From AP-15 sp963789025 (GTDB lineage Bacteria > Pseudomonadota > Alphaproteobacteria > ATCC43930 > CGMCC-115725), in contig CAWBIT010000008.1 in assembly GCA_963789025.1 (NCBI GenBank), forward strand, positions 124,001 through 188,000: a DNA stretch of 64,000 bases, written 5' to 3'. The notes below the pieces were generated by a model that worked only from the letters and a program-made list of their open reading frames with translations, did not search any database and had not been told where the DNA came from. The position numbers were made by a program, and so were the translations under genes. Shown one piece after another: positions 51,004 to 60,302 of this stretch (within the stretch, counting starts at the first letter, position 1; each line of letters begins with the position of its first letter).

Positions 51004-51942
51004 CTACTGGCCCGCGAGGCGCGCGACGACGGGCGCGAAATCGTCCAAGTACGGCTCATGAACCACGTAATTGGAGATGTCCCAGCGCTCCCGACGCGCT
51101 GTTAGATCTTCGACCATCTGGTCCACCGTCCCGATGAGAACGTAGGGGCTTTGGAGAATGTCGTCGGCGCTCAACTGCGGCCAGCGGCTTACCAGCTCCT
51201 CCGCCGCCTCGTGACGATCGTCCGTGACGACTACCCGTTGCACCAGTGCGTTCAGCTCCAGCCGAGAGTATCGCTCCTCGCCCGCAATCTCGCGTATGCG
51301 CTGAACCCGCTCGTCGACGCCCGATCGCCTCCACCCGGAGAGGTCCGGTGATGCCGCTCCTCCGCTTCTGAAGGTTATTCCCGAGAAACCCACTATGTCC
51401 GCTTCCCGCGCAGCAAGGGCGAGGAGACGCGGCCCGTTGCCGCCGATGAGGAGCGGCGGATGGGGTTTCTGGATGGGAATGGGGGCGATCGCGTGGCCCA
51501 TTACGCGATAGTGCCGACCCAAGAAAGTGACTCGTTCTCCGCTGAGCAAACCCTTGATGATCGTGACCGCTTCGGACAGCCGTTCAACGCGGGTGCGTCC
51601 CCGATCGAAATGCAACCCCGCCTGCTCATATTCCGACCGGATGCTGCCGGCGCCCAAGCCGAGTTGCAGCCGCCCCTCGGTCAGCAGGTCGATTGTCGCC
51701 GCCTCGCGCGCGACCAAAACCGGATGGCGAAAATCGTTGTTGAGCACGTTGGTGCCGACGCGAAGATGTTTGGTCGCCTCGGCGGCACTGACCAGTGCCG
51801 GCACCGGCGCCATAAGGTCTGTGAGATGATCGGGGGCGGTCAGCGTGCTGTAGCCGAGATCCTCGATTTTGCGAGCCTTCTCCGCCCATTCGGCGCGCGA
51901 TTGCGCGTGACGAACGTTCACTCCGAACCGAAATGGCTTCAT
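51004..51942 (-). CDS. LLM-class flavin/F420-dependent oxidoreductase
   Basis: The 312-residue protein has the bacterial luciferase-like barrel: FRFGVNVRHAQSRAEWAEKARKIEDLGYSTLTAPDHLTD, then GTNVLNNDFRHPVLVAREAATIDLLTEGRLQLGLGAGS and PPLLIGGNGPRLLALAAREADIVGF. This subgroup usually uses F420 or FMN, but the cofactor cannot be told with certainty. It lies between rnr and the histidine-kinase cassette; the gap 50867-51003 shows nothing. Confidence 0.85.
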   Translation of the reverse strand: MKPFRFGVNVRHAQSRAEWAEKARKIEDLGYSTLTAPDHLTDLMAPVPALVSAAEATKHLRVGTNVLNNDFRHPVLVAREAATIDLLTEGRLQLGLGAGSIRSEYEQAGLHFDRGRTRVERLSEAVTIIKGLLSGERVTFLGRHYRVMGHAIAPIPIQKPHPPLLIGGNGPRLLALAAREADIVGFSGITFRSGGAASPDLSGWRRSGVDERVQRIREIAGEERYSRLELNALVQRVVVTDDRHEAAEELVSRWPQLSADDILQSPYVLIGTVDQMVEDLTARRERWDISNYVVHEPYLDDFAPVVARLAGQ

Positions 51943-51967
51943 CTTTCGACCGCCAGAGGAGATAACC

Positions 51968-54196
51968 TCATTTGCGCCGTCTTTTCGGCTTCCTGCCAGG
52001 GCCCCGTCTTATGCGCCGAGCGTTGGCTGCGCCGGACTCCTCCTCTTCTTCTATGCGGAAGACCAGGCGGCCGCCGATCCCGTCGGCTTGGACGAGGCGC
52101 ACCAGCAGCTCAGCGCCGAGCCGGTAGACCCGGCCGGTATTGCGCCCGACCAATCGCTGGGCTCGCTCGTCGCGGACATAATAGTCGCCGAGCAGGGTCG
52201 ATATCGGGACCAGGCCGTCGGCGCCGTTTTCCCGCAATCTCACGAAGAGGCCGAAACTCGCGACCCCGCTGATGTCGGCGGTGAAGAGGCTGCCGACCGA
52301 TCCGGCGAGAAGGGTCGCCCGATAGCGCTCAATGGCAGCCCGTTCGGCGTCGGCGGCCCGCCGTTCGGTCGCCGAGATATGCGCCGCGCTCGCTTCCAGC
52401 CGGTCACGGCCGGTGTCCACTTCTGCATCTCCGAGCAGCGCCCGATGCACCAAGAGGTCGGCGTAGCGCCGGATCGGCGAGGTGAAATGAGCGTAGCGGC
52501 GCAGCGCCAGACCGAAATGTCCAATATTGTTCGGGCTGTAGGCGGCCTGCGCCTGGCAACGCAAAACGAGATCGTTGACCAGCGCGGCCTCCCCCGTGCC
52601 GGCGGCGCGGCGCAGCACGCGATTGAACAGCTCCGGTTTTAGCGCCTGACCCTTGGCCAATGCCAGGCCGGGAAGGCCGGTCTCTTCCAGAAAGACGCGC
52701 AGCGCATCCACTTTGTCCGGCTCGGGCGCGTCGTGCACGCGGTACATGCAAAATTGCCGCCGTGCCTCGAGCTCCTCGGCGGCGGCGACATTCGCCAGGA
52801 TCATGAATTCCTCAATGAGCCGATGGCTGTCGAGGCGCACGGCGCGCACGATTGCGGCCGGCCGCTTCTCGGCGTCGAGCACGACCCGATCCTCGCTGAG
52901 GTCCAGCTCCAATGCTCCGCGAGCCGCCCGCGCCTCGGCGAGGGCTGCGTAGGCGCCGTAGAGAGCGGCGATGGATGCCGGCCCCAGCGCACAACCGGCA
53001 CTCCCGTCCCGGGCCGCTTGGACCTCCTCATAGGTCAGTCGGGCGGCCGAACGCATTATGCCGCGTTCGAAGCGATGCCGCCGCTTGCGGCCCGCGGCGT
53101 CGATCCATAGCTGGACGGCGAGGCAGGCGCGGTCCACGCCGGGCTTCAGCGAGCACAGCTCGTTCGACAATGCCTCGGGCAGCATCGGGACGACGCGATC
53201 GGGGAAATAGACCGAATTGCCGCGCCGCTCGGCCTCGCGGTCGAGGGCGCTGCCGGGCCGCACATACCAGGCGACGTCGGCGATAGCGACGATGAGGTGC
53301 CAACCGCCGCGGTTCTCCGGGTCGAGGTCCGGCTCGGCCCACACCGCGTCGTCGAAATCGCGGGCGTCGCTGCCGTCGATCGTGACCACCGGGATATCGC
53401 GCAGATCAGCTCGTCCGGCCGGGCTCACCGGCAACGCCGTCTCGGCTTCGGCGAGCGCGGCGGCGGGAAATTCGGTCGGGATGTCGTAGGCGGCAATCGC
53501 CAGCAGGCTTATCGCGCCGGGGTCCGAGGCGGGACCGAGCCGCTCGATGACCCGGGCGCGCGGCGCGCCGAGCCTTCCCGCGGCGAACTGCTCGGCGACG
53601 ACCAATTCGCCATCGCCCGCGCCGCCCGCATCGCGCGCCGCGACCCGATACTCGTTGCGGTTACGCCGGTCGGCCGGCATCAGCCTGCCGCCCTCGCGGG
53701 TATTCTGGAATGTCCCGATGATCCGCTCCCCGGCGCTGTCGAGCCGGCGGATGATCCGCGCTTCGATGTCGCCGGTTTCGAGCGGGACGAGCCGTGCCGC
53801 GGCGCGCTCGCCGACCTTTAATGTCTCGCTCGCCCCGGCCTCTATGATGCGCAAGATCGGCGCCGGCTCCGGCCCCGGCCAGGCGACCGGGCGGGCGAGC
53901 GCCAGCCCGTCCTCGTCGCTGCCGATCCGCTCGACGACGGTTACCTCGGGAAGCGGCGGGGCGGCGACAAAGCGCCGATTGGCGGCGCGCGTGACTGCCC
54001 CGGAGCGCTCGATATTGCGCAGCATGTCGCGCAATTCCGGGCGATTGCCCGGCGTCACGGCGAAGGCGCGCGCGATCTCGCGCTTGCCGACCGCGGAGGG
54101 GCTCTCGCGGATGAAGGCGAGAAGCTCGGCCGCGGAAGGCAGCTCTCCCCGGCGGCCGCGCTCCTCTCCGGAACTATTCGCGCGGGATTTCACCAC
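51968..54196 (-). CDS. rnr: Ribonuclease R
   Basis: The 742-residue exoribonuclease begins at a GTG. It has an N-terminal helix-turn-helix and cold-shock domains (AFVTPGNR..., GDIEARIIRRL). The RNB catalytic domain has DIPVVTIDGSDARDFDDAVWAE (Mg-binding Asp cluster), YFPDRVVPMLPEALSNELCSL and YAHFTSPIRRYADLLVHRAL. A C-terminal S1 domain (TADISGVASFGLFVRLRENGADGLVPISTL) and a basic tail (GPGRKPKRRRK) follow. It degrades structured RNA 3' to 5'. A family-A repeat separates it from topA. Confidence 0.95.
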   Translation of the reverse strand: MVKSRANSSGEERGRRGELPSAAELLAFIRESPSAVGKREIARAFAVTPGNRPELRDMLRNIERSGAVTRAANRRFVAAPPLPEVTVVERIGSDEDGLALARPVAWPGPEPAPILRIIEAGASETLKVGERAAARLVPLETGDIEARIIRRLDSAGERIIGTFQNTREGGRLMPADRRNRNEYRVAARDAGGAGDGELVVAEQFAAGRLGAPRARVIERLGPASDPGAISLLAIAAYDIPTEFPAAALAEAETALPVSPAGRADLRDIPVVTIDGSDARDFDDAVWAEPDLDPENRGGWHLIVAIADVAWYVRPGSALDREAERRGNSVYFPDRVVPMLPEALSNELCSLKPGVDRACLAVQLWIDAAGRKRRHRFERGIMRSAARLTYEEVQAARDGSAGCALGPASIAALYGAYAALAEARAARGALELDLSEDRVVLDAEKRPAAIVRAVRLDSHRLIEEFMILANVAAAEELEARRQFCMYRVHDAPEPDKVDALRVFLEETGLPGLALAKGQALKPELFNRVLRRAAGTGEAALVNDLVLRCQAQAAYSPNNIGHFGLALRRYAHFTSPIRRYADLLVHRALLGDAEVDTGRDRLEASAAHISATERRAADAERAAIERYRATLLAGSVGSLFTADISGVASFGLFVRLRENGADGLVPISTLLGDYYVRDERAQRLVGRNTGRVYRLGAELLVRLVQADGIGGRLVFRIEEEEESGAANARRIRRGPGRKPKRRRK

Positions 54197-54236
54197 TCAG
54201 AGCGTGTGAAAGAACCATCCATCGCTCGTCTATATG

Positions 54237-54365
54237 CTTCCCCGGCAAAAGCCGGGGCCTATCGTTCCGCGGCACGAGCCCGTCCCGCTGGCAAGGCATT
54301 GCGATTGCTTCAAGAAGTTCCGCGTGTTGGAGGAATGGGTCCCGGCTTTCGCCGGGAAAGCGAGG
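54237..54365. repeat. Palindromic repeat, family A copy overlapping the 3' end of topA
   Basis: Arms CTTCCCCGGCAAAAGCCGGGG (54237-54257) and CCCGGCTTTCGCCGGGAAAG (54341-54360) are the same motif as the copies at 37626 and 41901, around a different 80-base centre. The last about 19 codons of topA fall inside the right part of the repeat. Confidence 0.8.
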
Positions 54366-57060
54366 GAAGACTGGCACTGGTCTTGGTTGCCGCGGTCTTT
54401 TTGGCGGCCCCGGTCTTCTTCACCGTTCCGGTCTTTTTCGCCGTTTTGGGTTTTTGAATCACCTCAGTCGTAGCGCCATTCTTGGCGGTCTTTGCCGGGG
54501 CGGCTTTTTTCGAGGCGGATTTGGCGGTCTTGCGTCCGCGTTTCTTGCCCTTGGCGCGCTGCGCCGCGAGCAGGGGCAATGCCTCGGCGAGGGAGAAGGT
54601 GGCGGGATTGGCATTGCGCGGCAGCGATGCGTAAACTCCGTCATGGCTGACATAGGGGCCGTAGCGTCCCCGATAAAGGCCGACAGTGCCGCCTTCGGGG
54701 TGGGCCCCGATTTCGCGGACCAGCTGCGGCCCGCGGCGCTGCGTGGAAGACGACTCGGCCAGCAGCACGACGGCGCGGTTCGACCCGATCGTCAAGACGT
54801 CGTCGTCGGCGCCGAGCGATTTGAAGGTCGTTCCGTGCTTGATGTAGGCGCCGAACCGGCCGATGCCGGCGACGATCGCATCGCCTGTTTCGGGGTGGCG
54901 GCCGAGCTCGCGGGGTAACGCGAGCAGCCGCAATGCGGTCTCGAGATCGATTTCGGCCGGCTTTAGGGAGCGGGGCAGGGCGACCCGTTTGGGTTTGAAC
55001 TCGCCGTTGCCGTCGCCGAGCTGCACATAATGGCCATAGGGGCCCTTCTTCAGCGAGACCGCCAGGCCGGTTCCGGGGTCCGCGCCGAGCGCGGTTTCGG
55101 GAGTGGTCGGCTCGACCTCGCTCTCCACCGCGAGCGGCCTGGTAAAGCGGCAATTCGGATAATTGGAGCAGCCGATGAAGGCGCCAAACTTGCCGAGCTT
55201 GAGGCTGAGCCTGCCGGCGCCGCAAACGGGGCAGAGACGCGGGTCGTGCCCGGAATCGCCATTGGGGAAAAAATGCGGCCCGAGCGCCTCGTCGAGAGCG
55301 CTCAGCACCTGGCTGATCGTCAGTTCTTTGGTGCCGTCGATCGCGGCCGAAAAATCTCGCCAGAAGTTCCGCAGCACCTCCTTCCAATCGATGCGTCCGC
55401 CGGAAATATCGTCGAGCTGGTTTTCGAGGTCGGCGGTAAAATTGTACTCGACATAGCGCTCAAAGAAGTTCGTCAGAAATGCAGTGACTAAGCGCCCTCG
55501 GTCCTCAGGAACAAACCGTCGCTTTTCTAGGCGGACATAGTCGCGGTCCTGCAGGACCTGCAAGATCGAGGCATAGGTCGACGGCCGGCCGATACCGAGC
55601 TCTTCGAGTTTCTTGACGAGACTGGCTTCGGTGTAGCGCGGCGGCGGCTGTGTGAAGTGCTGGCTTGGCGTAACCTCACCGCGCGCGAGCCGTTCGGCCT
55701 TGCGCATCGCCGGCAGCCGCCCGCCTTCGCCCTCCCTCGCTAACTCTATGCCATCGGGGGTCTCGTCTCGGTCCTCCTGGTAGAGCTTGAGAAACCCGTC
55801 GAACAGGATGACGGAGCCGTTCGCGCGCAGGCGGAGCCGCCCGGCGGCATCGGCGATGTCAACCGCGACCTGCTCGAGGAGCGCCGATGCCATTTGGCTC
55901 GCCACCGTCCGCTTCCAGATAAGCTCGTAGAGCCGGAGCTGGTCGCGGTCGAGATGGCGAGCAACATCGGCGGGTTTGCGCGTGAGATCGGTAGGCCGAA
56001 TCGCTTCGTGCGCTTCCTGTGCATTCTTCGCGGGGCTGCGGTAAACCCGCGGCGCGTCCGGGACGTAGCGCGGTCCGAATTCGGCGCCGATCAGCTGGCG
56101 GGCCGCGGCGATCGCCTCGGCCGAGATCGCGACGCCATCCGTCCGCATATACGTGATCAGTCCGACCGTCTCGCCGGCGAGCTCGATGCCCTCATAGAGC
56201 CGCTGCGCGATCTGCATCGTCCGGTTGGCCGACAGCCCGAGTTTGCGGGACGCCTCCTGCTGTAAGGTCGAGGTCGTAAACGGCGGGAACGGGTTGCGGC
56301 GGACCTGCCGGCTGTCGATCTCGGCGACCGTAAAGCCCGACGCCCGCAGGATCGCGTCAGCCGCCGCCCGCGCCTTCGCGTCGCTGTCGAGATCGAAGCG
56401 CTCGAGGCGCTTGCCGTCGAGATGGGTCAGCCGCGCCGTAAAGATCTGGCCGGCCTCGGTTTTAAATTCGACCTCGATCGTCCAGTATTCGCGGGACTTG
56501 AAGGCCTCGATCTCGGATTCCCGCTCGCAGACCAAACGCAGCGCGACGGATTGGACGCGGCCCGCCGAGCGGCTGCCCGGGAGCTTGCGCCACAGCACCG
56601 GCGACAACGTGAAGCCGACGAGGTAATCGAGCGCGCGGCGGGCGAGATAGGCCTCGACCAGCTCGCGGTCGATCTCGCGAGGGCGAGTGAACGCATCGAG
56701 CACCGCGTTCTTGGTCACCTCGTTGAAAACCACGCGCTTGATGTCGAGATGCTTCAGCCCGCGGCGGGAATTCAGCACCTCGCTGACATGCCACGAAATC
56801 GCCTCGCCTTCGCGGTCAGGGTCGGTCGCCAGGAACAGGCGGTCGGCGCCGCGCACCGCTTCGAGGATCGTCTTCAGATGCTTTTCGGACTTGCCGTCGA
56901 CCTCCCACGACATCGCAAAATCCGCATCGGGAAGAACCGAGCCGTCCTTCGCGGGAAGGTCGCGGACATGGCCGTAGCTGGCCACGACCTTGTAGTCGCT
57001 GCCCAGATACTTGTTGATGGTCTTCGCCTTGGCGGGCAATTCGACGACGACGACTTTCAT
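54310..57060 (-). CDS. topA: DNA topoisomerase I
   Basis: The 916-residue type IA topoisomerase has a Toprim domain (MKVVVVELPAKAKTINKYLG; ATDPDREGEAISWHV). The catalytic Tyr is in GLITYMRTDG near 310. The core includes YLARRALDYLVGFTLSPVLW and SAGRVQSVALRLV. A C4 zinc motif (CPVCGAGRL ... CSNYPNC) and repeated C-terminal domains follow, and the tail is a Lys/Ala/Thr-rich stretch. The usual ESPAK motif reads ELPAK (Leu8). The final residues (RRKPGPIPPT) are encoded by the family-A repeat, so the original C-terminus was probably replaced. Confidence 0.95.
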   Translation of the reverse strand: MKVVVVELPAKAKTINKYLGSDYKVVASYGHVRDLPAKDGSVLPDADFAMSWEVDGKSEKHLKTILEAVRGADRLFLATDPDREGEAISWHVSEVLNSRRGLKHLDIKRVVFNEVTKNAVLDAFTRPREIDRELVEAYLARRALDYLVGFTLSPVLWRKLPGSRSAGRVQSVALRLVCERESEIEAFKSREYWTIEVEFKTEAGQIFTARLTHLDGKRLERFDLDSDAKARAAADAILRASGFTVAEIDSRQVRRNPFPPFTTSTLQQEASRKLGLSANRTMQIAQRLYEGIELAGETVGLITYMRTDGVAISAEAIAAARQLIGAEFGPRYVPDAPRVYRSPAKNAQEAHEAIRPTDLTRKPADVARHLDRDQLRLYELIWKRTVASQMASALLEQVAVDIADAAGRLRLRANGSVILFDGFLKLYQEDRDETPDGIELAREGEGGRLPAMRKAERLARGEVTPSQHFTQPPPRYTEASLVKKLEELGIGRPSTYASILQVLQDRDYVRLEKRRFVPEDRGRLVTAFLTNFFERYVEYNFTADLENQLDDISGGRIDWKEVLRNFWRDFSAAIDGTKELTISQVLSALDEALGPHFFPNGDSGHDPRLCPVCGAGRLSLKLGKFGAFIGCSNYPNCRFTRPLAVESEVEPTTPETALGADPGTGLAVSLKKGPYGHYVQLGDGNGEFKPKRVALPRSLKPAEIDLETALRLLALPRELGRHPETGDAIVAGIGRFGAYIKHGTTFKSLGADDDVLTIGSNRAVVLLAESSSTQRRGPQLVREIGAHPEGGTVGLYRGRYGPYVSHDGVYASLPRNANPATFSLAEALPLLAAQRAKGKKRGRKTAKSASKKAAPAKTAKNGATTEVIQKPKTAKKTGTVKKTGAAKKTAATKTSASLPSLSRRKPGPIPPTRGTS

Positions 57061-57134
57061 AAATCGGCTCTATGGCGCAAGGTCGCCCCTGCGGGACAGC
57101 TTAGGTGGGTGCGCAATCAAAGCGACGCAAATAT

Positions 57135-58280
57135 TCAGCGCAAGGAAACGAGGTTGCCGGGGTGGCGTTCGACCCGGCCGGCAAGTTCCAGCTCGAGAAG
57201 GAGGGTGGCCACTGCGGCGGCTGACAAGTGGCATTGGCGTACCAGTTCGTCAACCGCGACCGGGGTCGGTCCCAATCTCTCGGTGATCAGTTCGAGCGCG
57301 GCGTCATCTGCTACCGGCGCCTGCGTCCCGGCTGGCGGCCAATCCATTACGGGCGGCGGCGGAAGCGATGGACGCCGGGGTGGCGGGGCCGGGTGTGTCA
57401 GCTGCGGCCCGAGCTGCGACAGCACATCCTCAGCACCCTCGGTCAAGATCGCGCCGTGCCGCAGCAGATCATTCGAGCCTCGGCAGCGCGGATCGAGCGG
57501 GGAGCCGGGCACCGCGAACACGTCCCGACCTTGCTCGAGCGCGAATCGGGCGGTGATCAGCGAACCGGAGCGAGCCGCGGCCTCGACCACGACAACGCCG
57601 AGAGCCATTCCCGAAATCAACCGGTTGCGGCGCGGGAAATGCCTCGCCTGAGGCTCGGTTCCGGGCGGCAGCTCGGCGACAATCGCCCCCTCGCGTGCCA
57701 ACGCCTCGTGCAGCCCGCGATTTTCTTCGGGGTAGACGACATCGACGCCGCCGGCGACGACGGCGACGCTGCCGGTCTCTAGCGCGCCCAGATGCGCTGC
57801 GGCATCGATGCCGCGCGCCAGGCCCGAAACGACGACGATGCCGCCCTGCCCGAGCGCCGCGGCGAGGTCGCGGCAGAACCGCCGGCCATTGGCCGAGGCG
57901 TTGCGCGCCCCGACCACCGCCACGATCGGCCTGCCGAGCAACTCAGCCCGCCCGAGCACGGTCAGGATCGGCGGCGCGTCGTCGACTGCCATGAGCCCGC
58001 TCGGATAGGCCGGCTCGCCCCAGCAGACGAGCTGCGCCCCGAGACGCTGCAGTGCGGTGAGCTCGGCTTCGGCGTCAGTGCGAGTGACCGGGGTCACGGT
58101 CTTGGAGCGCTCGCCGCGCCGCGCGAGCTGCGGGACCATTTCCAGCGCCGCGCGGGCCGAGCCGAAGCGGCGCAGCAGAGCGTAAAAGCTGACCGGGCCG
58201 ATGGTCTCGGTGCGGGACAACCGCAGCCAGTCGAGGCGCTCCTGCGGATCGAGTTCGCGTGCGGCCAGTGCGTGCCTCAG
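57135..58280 (-). CDS. dprA: DNA-processing protein DprA
   Basis: DprA binds single-stranded DNA and loads RecA during natural transformation. The Rossmann domain has VAVVGARNASANGRRF, VVVSGLARGIDAAAHLGAL, TVAVVAGGVDVVYPEEN, FPRRNRLISGMALGVVVVEA and GSLITARFALEQGRDVFAVPG. A DprA winged helix (VDELVRQCHLSAAAVATLLLELELAG) ends the protein. The first ordinary start is TTG 58220, but conserved text LDPQERLDWLRLSRTETIG lies upstream. A CTG at 58280 overlaps the plsY stop as CTGA and gives 381 residues, so I extend to it. Confidence 0.9.
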   Translation of the reverse strand: MRHALAARELDPQERLDWLRLSRTETIGPVSFYALLRRFGSARAALEMVPQLARRGERSKTVTPVTRTDAEAELTALQRLGAQLVCWGEPAYPSGLMAVDDAPPILTVLGRAELLGRPIVAVVGARNASANGRRFCRDLAAALGQGGIVVVSGLARGIDAAAHLGALETGSVAVVAGGVDVVYPEENRGLHEALAREGAIVAELPPGTEPQARHFPRRNRLISGMALGVVVVEAAARSGSLITARFALEQGRDVFAVPGSPLDPRCRGSNDLLRHGAILTEGAEDVLSQLGPQLTHPAPPPRRPSLPPPPVMDWPPAGTQAPVADDAALELITERLGPTPVAVDELVRQCHLSAAAVATLLLELELAGRVERHPGNLVSLR

Positions 58281-58858
58281 CTTTTACCGAGAGAGATCCG
58301 GCTCTCCGTGCCGGCCAGCAGCCGGCGGATATTCGCATGGTGCCGCGCGATGATTAACAATGCGATAGCGAGGATCAGCAGCGCCGTCGGCTTGTCGGCA
58401 ATTACTGCAGCGAGCGCGGCGCCGGCGACGGCGGCGACCAGCGCGGCAAGGGAGGAATAGTGAAACAAGAGGGCGGTGGCCATCCAAAGGAGCGCAGTGA
58501 CGAGCGCCACCGGCCAGGCGAGCGGGATCAGGACGCCGAGCGCGGTGGCGACCCCCTTGCCGCCGCGAAAGCCGAGCCAGACCGGAAACATGTGGCCGAG
58601 GATCGCACACCCCGCCGCGGCCAGCGTGGCGGTATGCCCCCAGCGCTGGGCAATCACCACGGCGGCCGCGCCCTTCGCCAGATCGAACAACAGGGTGAGG
58701 GCCGCGACCCCTTTTTTGCCGGTGCGCAGGACATTGGTGGCGCCGATACTGCCGGACCCGATCTGCCGGATGTCGCCATGGCCGGCGAGCCGGGTCAACA
58801 ACAGCCCGAACGGGATCGAGCCGAGGAGATAGCCGAGTATGGCAGCGGCGAAGGTGAT
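58277..58858 (-). CDS. plsY: Glycerol-3-phosphate acyltransferase PlsY (start codon not canonical)
   Basis: The 193-residue inner-membrane acyltransferase makes lysophosphatidate from acyl-phosphate. Signatures are LLGSIPFGLLLTRLAGHGDIRQIGSGSIGATNVLRTG (motifs 1), GHMFPVWLGFRGGKGVATALG (motif 2) and HHANIRRLLAGTE (motif 3). The family N-terminus would fall at the ATC at 58858 (ITFAAAILGYLLGS). No in-frame ATG, GTG or TTG lies between there and the far side of the repeat at 58860-59001. The longer frame to 59101 reads through the repeat and is not a plausible protein start. Confidence 0.88.
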   Translation of the reverse strand: MTFAAAILGYLLGSIPFGLLLTRLAGHGDIRQIGSGSIGATNVLRTGKKGVAALTLLFDLAKGAAAVVIAQRWGHTATLAAAGCAILGHMFPVWLGFRGGKGVATALGVLIPLAWPVALVTALLWMATALLFHYSSLAALVAAVAGAALAAVIADKPTALLILAIALLIIARHHANIRRLLAGTESRISLGKS

Positions 58859-58859
58859 G

Positions 58860-59001
58860 CCCTCACCCTCCCGACGCTTCGCGCCGGGCCCCTCCCTCTC
58901 CCGCAGTCGGGGAGAGGGGCTGTGTGCTGCTGGGAATGAAAGCCCCTCTCCTGCATTGCGGGAGAGGGGGGACCCAGCCCGCAGGGCTGGGTGGGTGAGG
59001 G
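58860..59001. repeat. Palindromic repeat block, family B copy 2
   Basis: Starts CCCTCACCC and ends GGGTGAGGG, with inner hairpins of CCTCTCCCGC type. It shares a 26-base identical segment (58942-58967) with copy 1 at 28895-28920. It lies directly between the pyrC' end and the plsY start, one base from the putative plsY initiation codon. Confidence 0.85.
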
Positions 59002-59015
59002 TAGCTCGCCGACAC

Positions 59016-60302
59016 CTAACTCTCAGCCCGAAAGATCGTGCGGCCGTCGACGATCGTGCGCCGCACCCGGCCCTGCGCCGGGCGTCCGTCAAACGGCGCA
59101 TTCTTCGATTTCGAGCGGAAATCGTCGGTGGAGATGCGCCAAGACAGGTCCGGGTCGAAAAGAACCAGGTCGGCGGGGGCGCCGGGCGCCAGGCGGCCGA
59201 CCGGCAGACGCAGAATTCGGGCCGGGTTCGCGGTCAGGCGCCGGATCAGCTCGAGGAGGCCGAGATGACCATTGTGATAGAGCTCGAGCGACAGCGGCAG
59301 CAATGTCTCGAGCCCAACAATGCCGTAGGCCGCCGAGCTGAAGGGCAGGCGCTTCGAATCCTGGTCCCAAGGTGCATGATCGCTGGCGATCGCGTCGATC
59401 GTGCCGTCGCGCAAGCCTTCGACGACCGCGCGCCGGTCCCATTCGCTGCGCAATGGCGGGGATAGCTTGGCGAAGGTTCGGTAGTCGCCGATCGCCGTCT
59501 CGTTCAGCGCGAAATAGGGCGGGGCGGTATCGCAGGTCACCGGCAGCCCTTGCGCCTTGGCCCGCCGCACCGCCTCGACCCCGACGGCGGTGGACACATG
59601 GGCGACGTGATAACGCGCGCCGGTGATCTCGACCAGCCTCAGATCGCGCTCGATCATGATGACTTCGGCCATCGGCGTAATCGCCGGCAGCCCCAGCCGC
59701 GTGGCGACCTCACCTTCGCTGACTTCGCCGGCGCAAGCGAGGCTCGGCTCTTCGGGGTGTTGCAGCACCAGGAGATCGAAAGTGCGGGCATAGGCGAGAA
59801 CCCGCCGCATGACGAGCGCATCGGCCACTGCCCGCACCCCGTCGGTAAAGCCGAGCGCCCCGTTCGCGGCGAGCAGCCCCATCTCGGTCAGATCGCGTCC
59901 CCCCATCGCCTTGGTTGCCGCGGCATAAGTGTGGATCTTGGCGAGCTTGACCTCGCGTGCCCGGCGGGCGAGGAACTCGACGACCGAGACGTCGTCGACC
60001 GGCGGGTTGGTGTTCGGCAATGCGACCATCGTCGTGACCCCGCCGGCGGCAGCGGCCCGGCCGGCGGTCTCGATCGATTCCATGTGCTCGGCGCCGGGCT
60101 CGCGCAACTGGACGCGCATGTCGACGAGCCCCGGCGCGAGGCACAGCCCGTCGGCTTGCACGATCTCGGCATCGCACCCGGGCACCGAGAGATCGCCGCC
60201 GACTGCCGCAATGTCGTCTCCTTCGACCAGCAGATCGCCGCAAGCGTCGAGCCCGCTTTCCGGATCGAGCAATCGAGCGCGGCGAAACAGGAGCCGGCTC
60301 AT
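59016..60302 (-). CDS. pyrC': Dihydroorotase-like protein, probably catalytically inactive (PyrC'/PyrX)
   Basis: The 428-residue amidohydrolase-fold protein starts at ATG 60302, sharing one base with the pyrB stop (TAATG). It is class I DHOase in layout. The metal-binding HxH after LVDM is RVQ (Arg63, Gln65). The TPHH region reads TAPPYFALNE, and the late SDHAPH reads SDHAPW. These losses match the inactive PyrC' proteins that support PyrB assembly in Pseudomonas. A working dihydroorotase would have to be encoded elsewhere. The AHVSTAVGVEAVRRAKA segment is retained. Confidence 0.9.
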   Translation of the reverse strand: MSRLLFRRARLLDPESGLDACGDLLVEGDDIAAVGGDLSVPGCDAEIVQADGLCLAPGLVDMRVQLREPGAEHMESIETAGRAAAAGGVTTMVALPNTNPPVDDVSVVEFLARRAREVKLAKIHTYAAATKAMGGRDLTEMGLLAANGALGFTDGVRAVADALVMRRVLAYARTFDLLVLQHPEEPSLACAGEVSEGEVATRLGLPAITPMAEVIMIERDLRLVEITGARYHVAHVSTAVGVEAVRRAKAQGLPVTCDTAPPYFALNETAIGDYRTFAKLSPPLRSEWDRRAVVEGLRDGTIDAIASDHAPWDQDSKRLPFSSAAYGIVGLETLLPLSLELYHNGHLGLLELIRRLTANPARILRLPVGRLAPGAPADLVLFDPDLSWRISTDDFRSKSKNAPFDGRPAQGRVRRTIVDGRTIFRAES

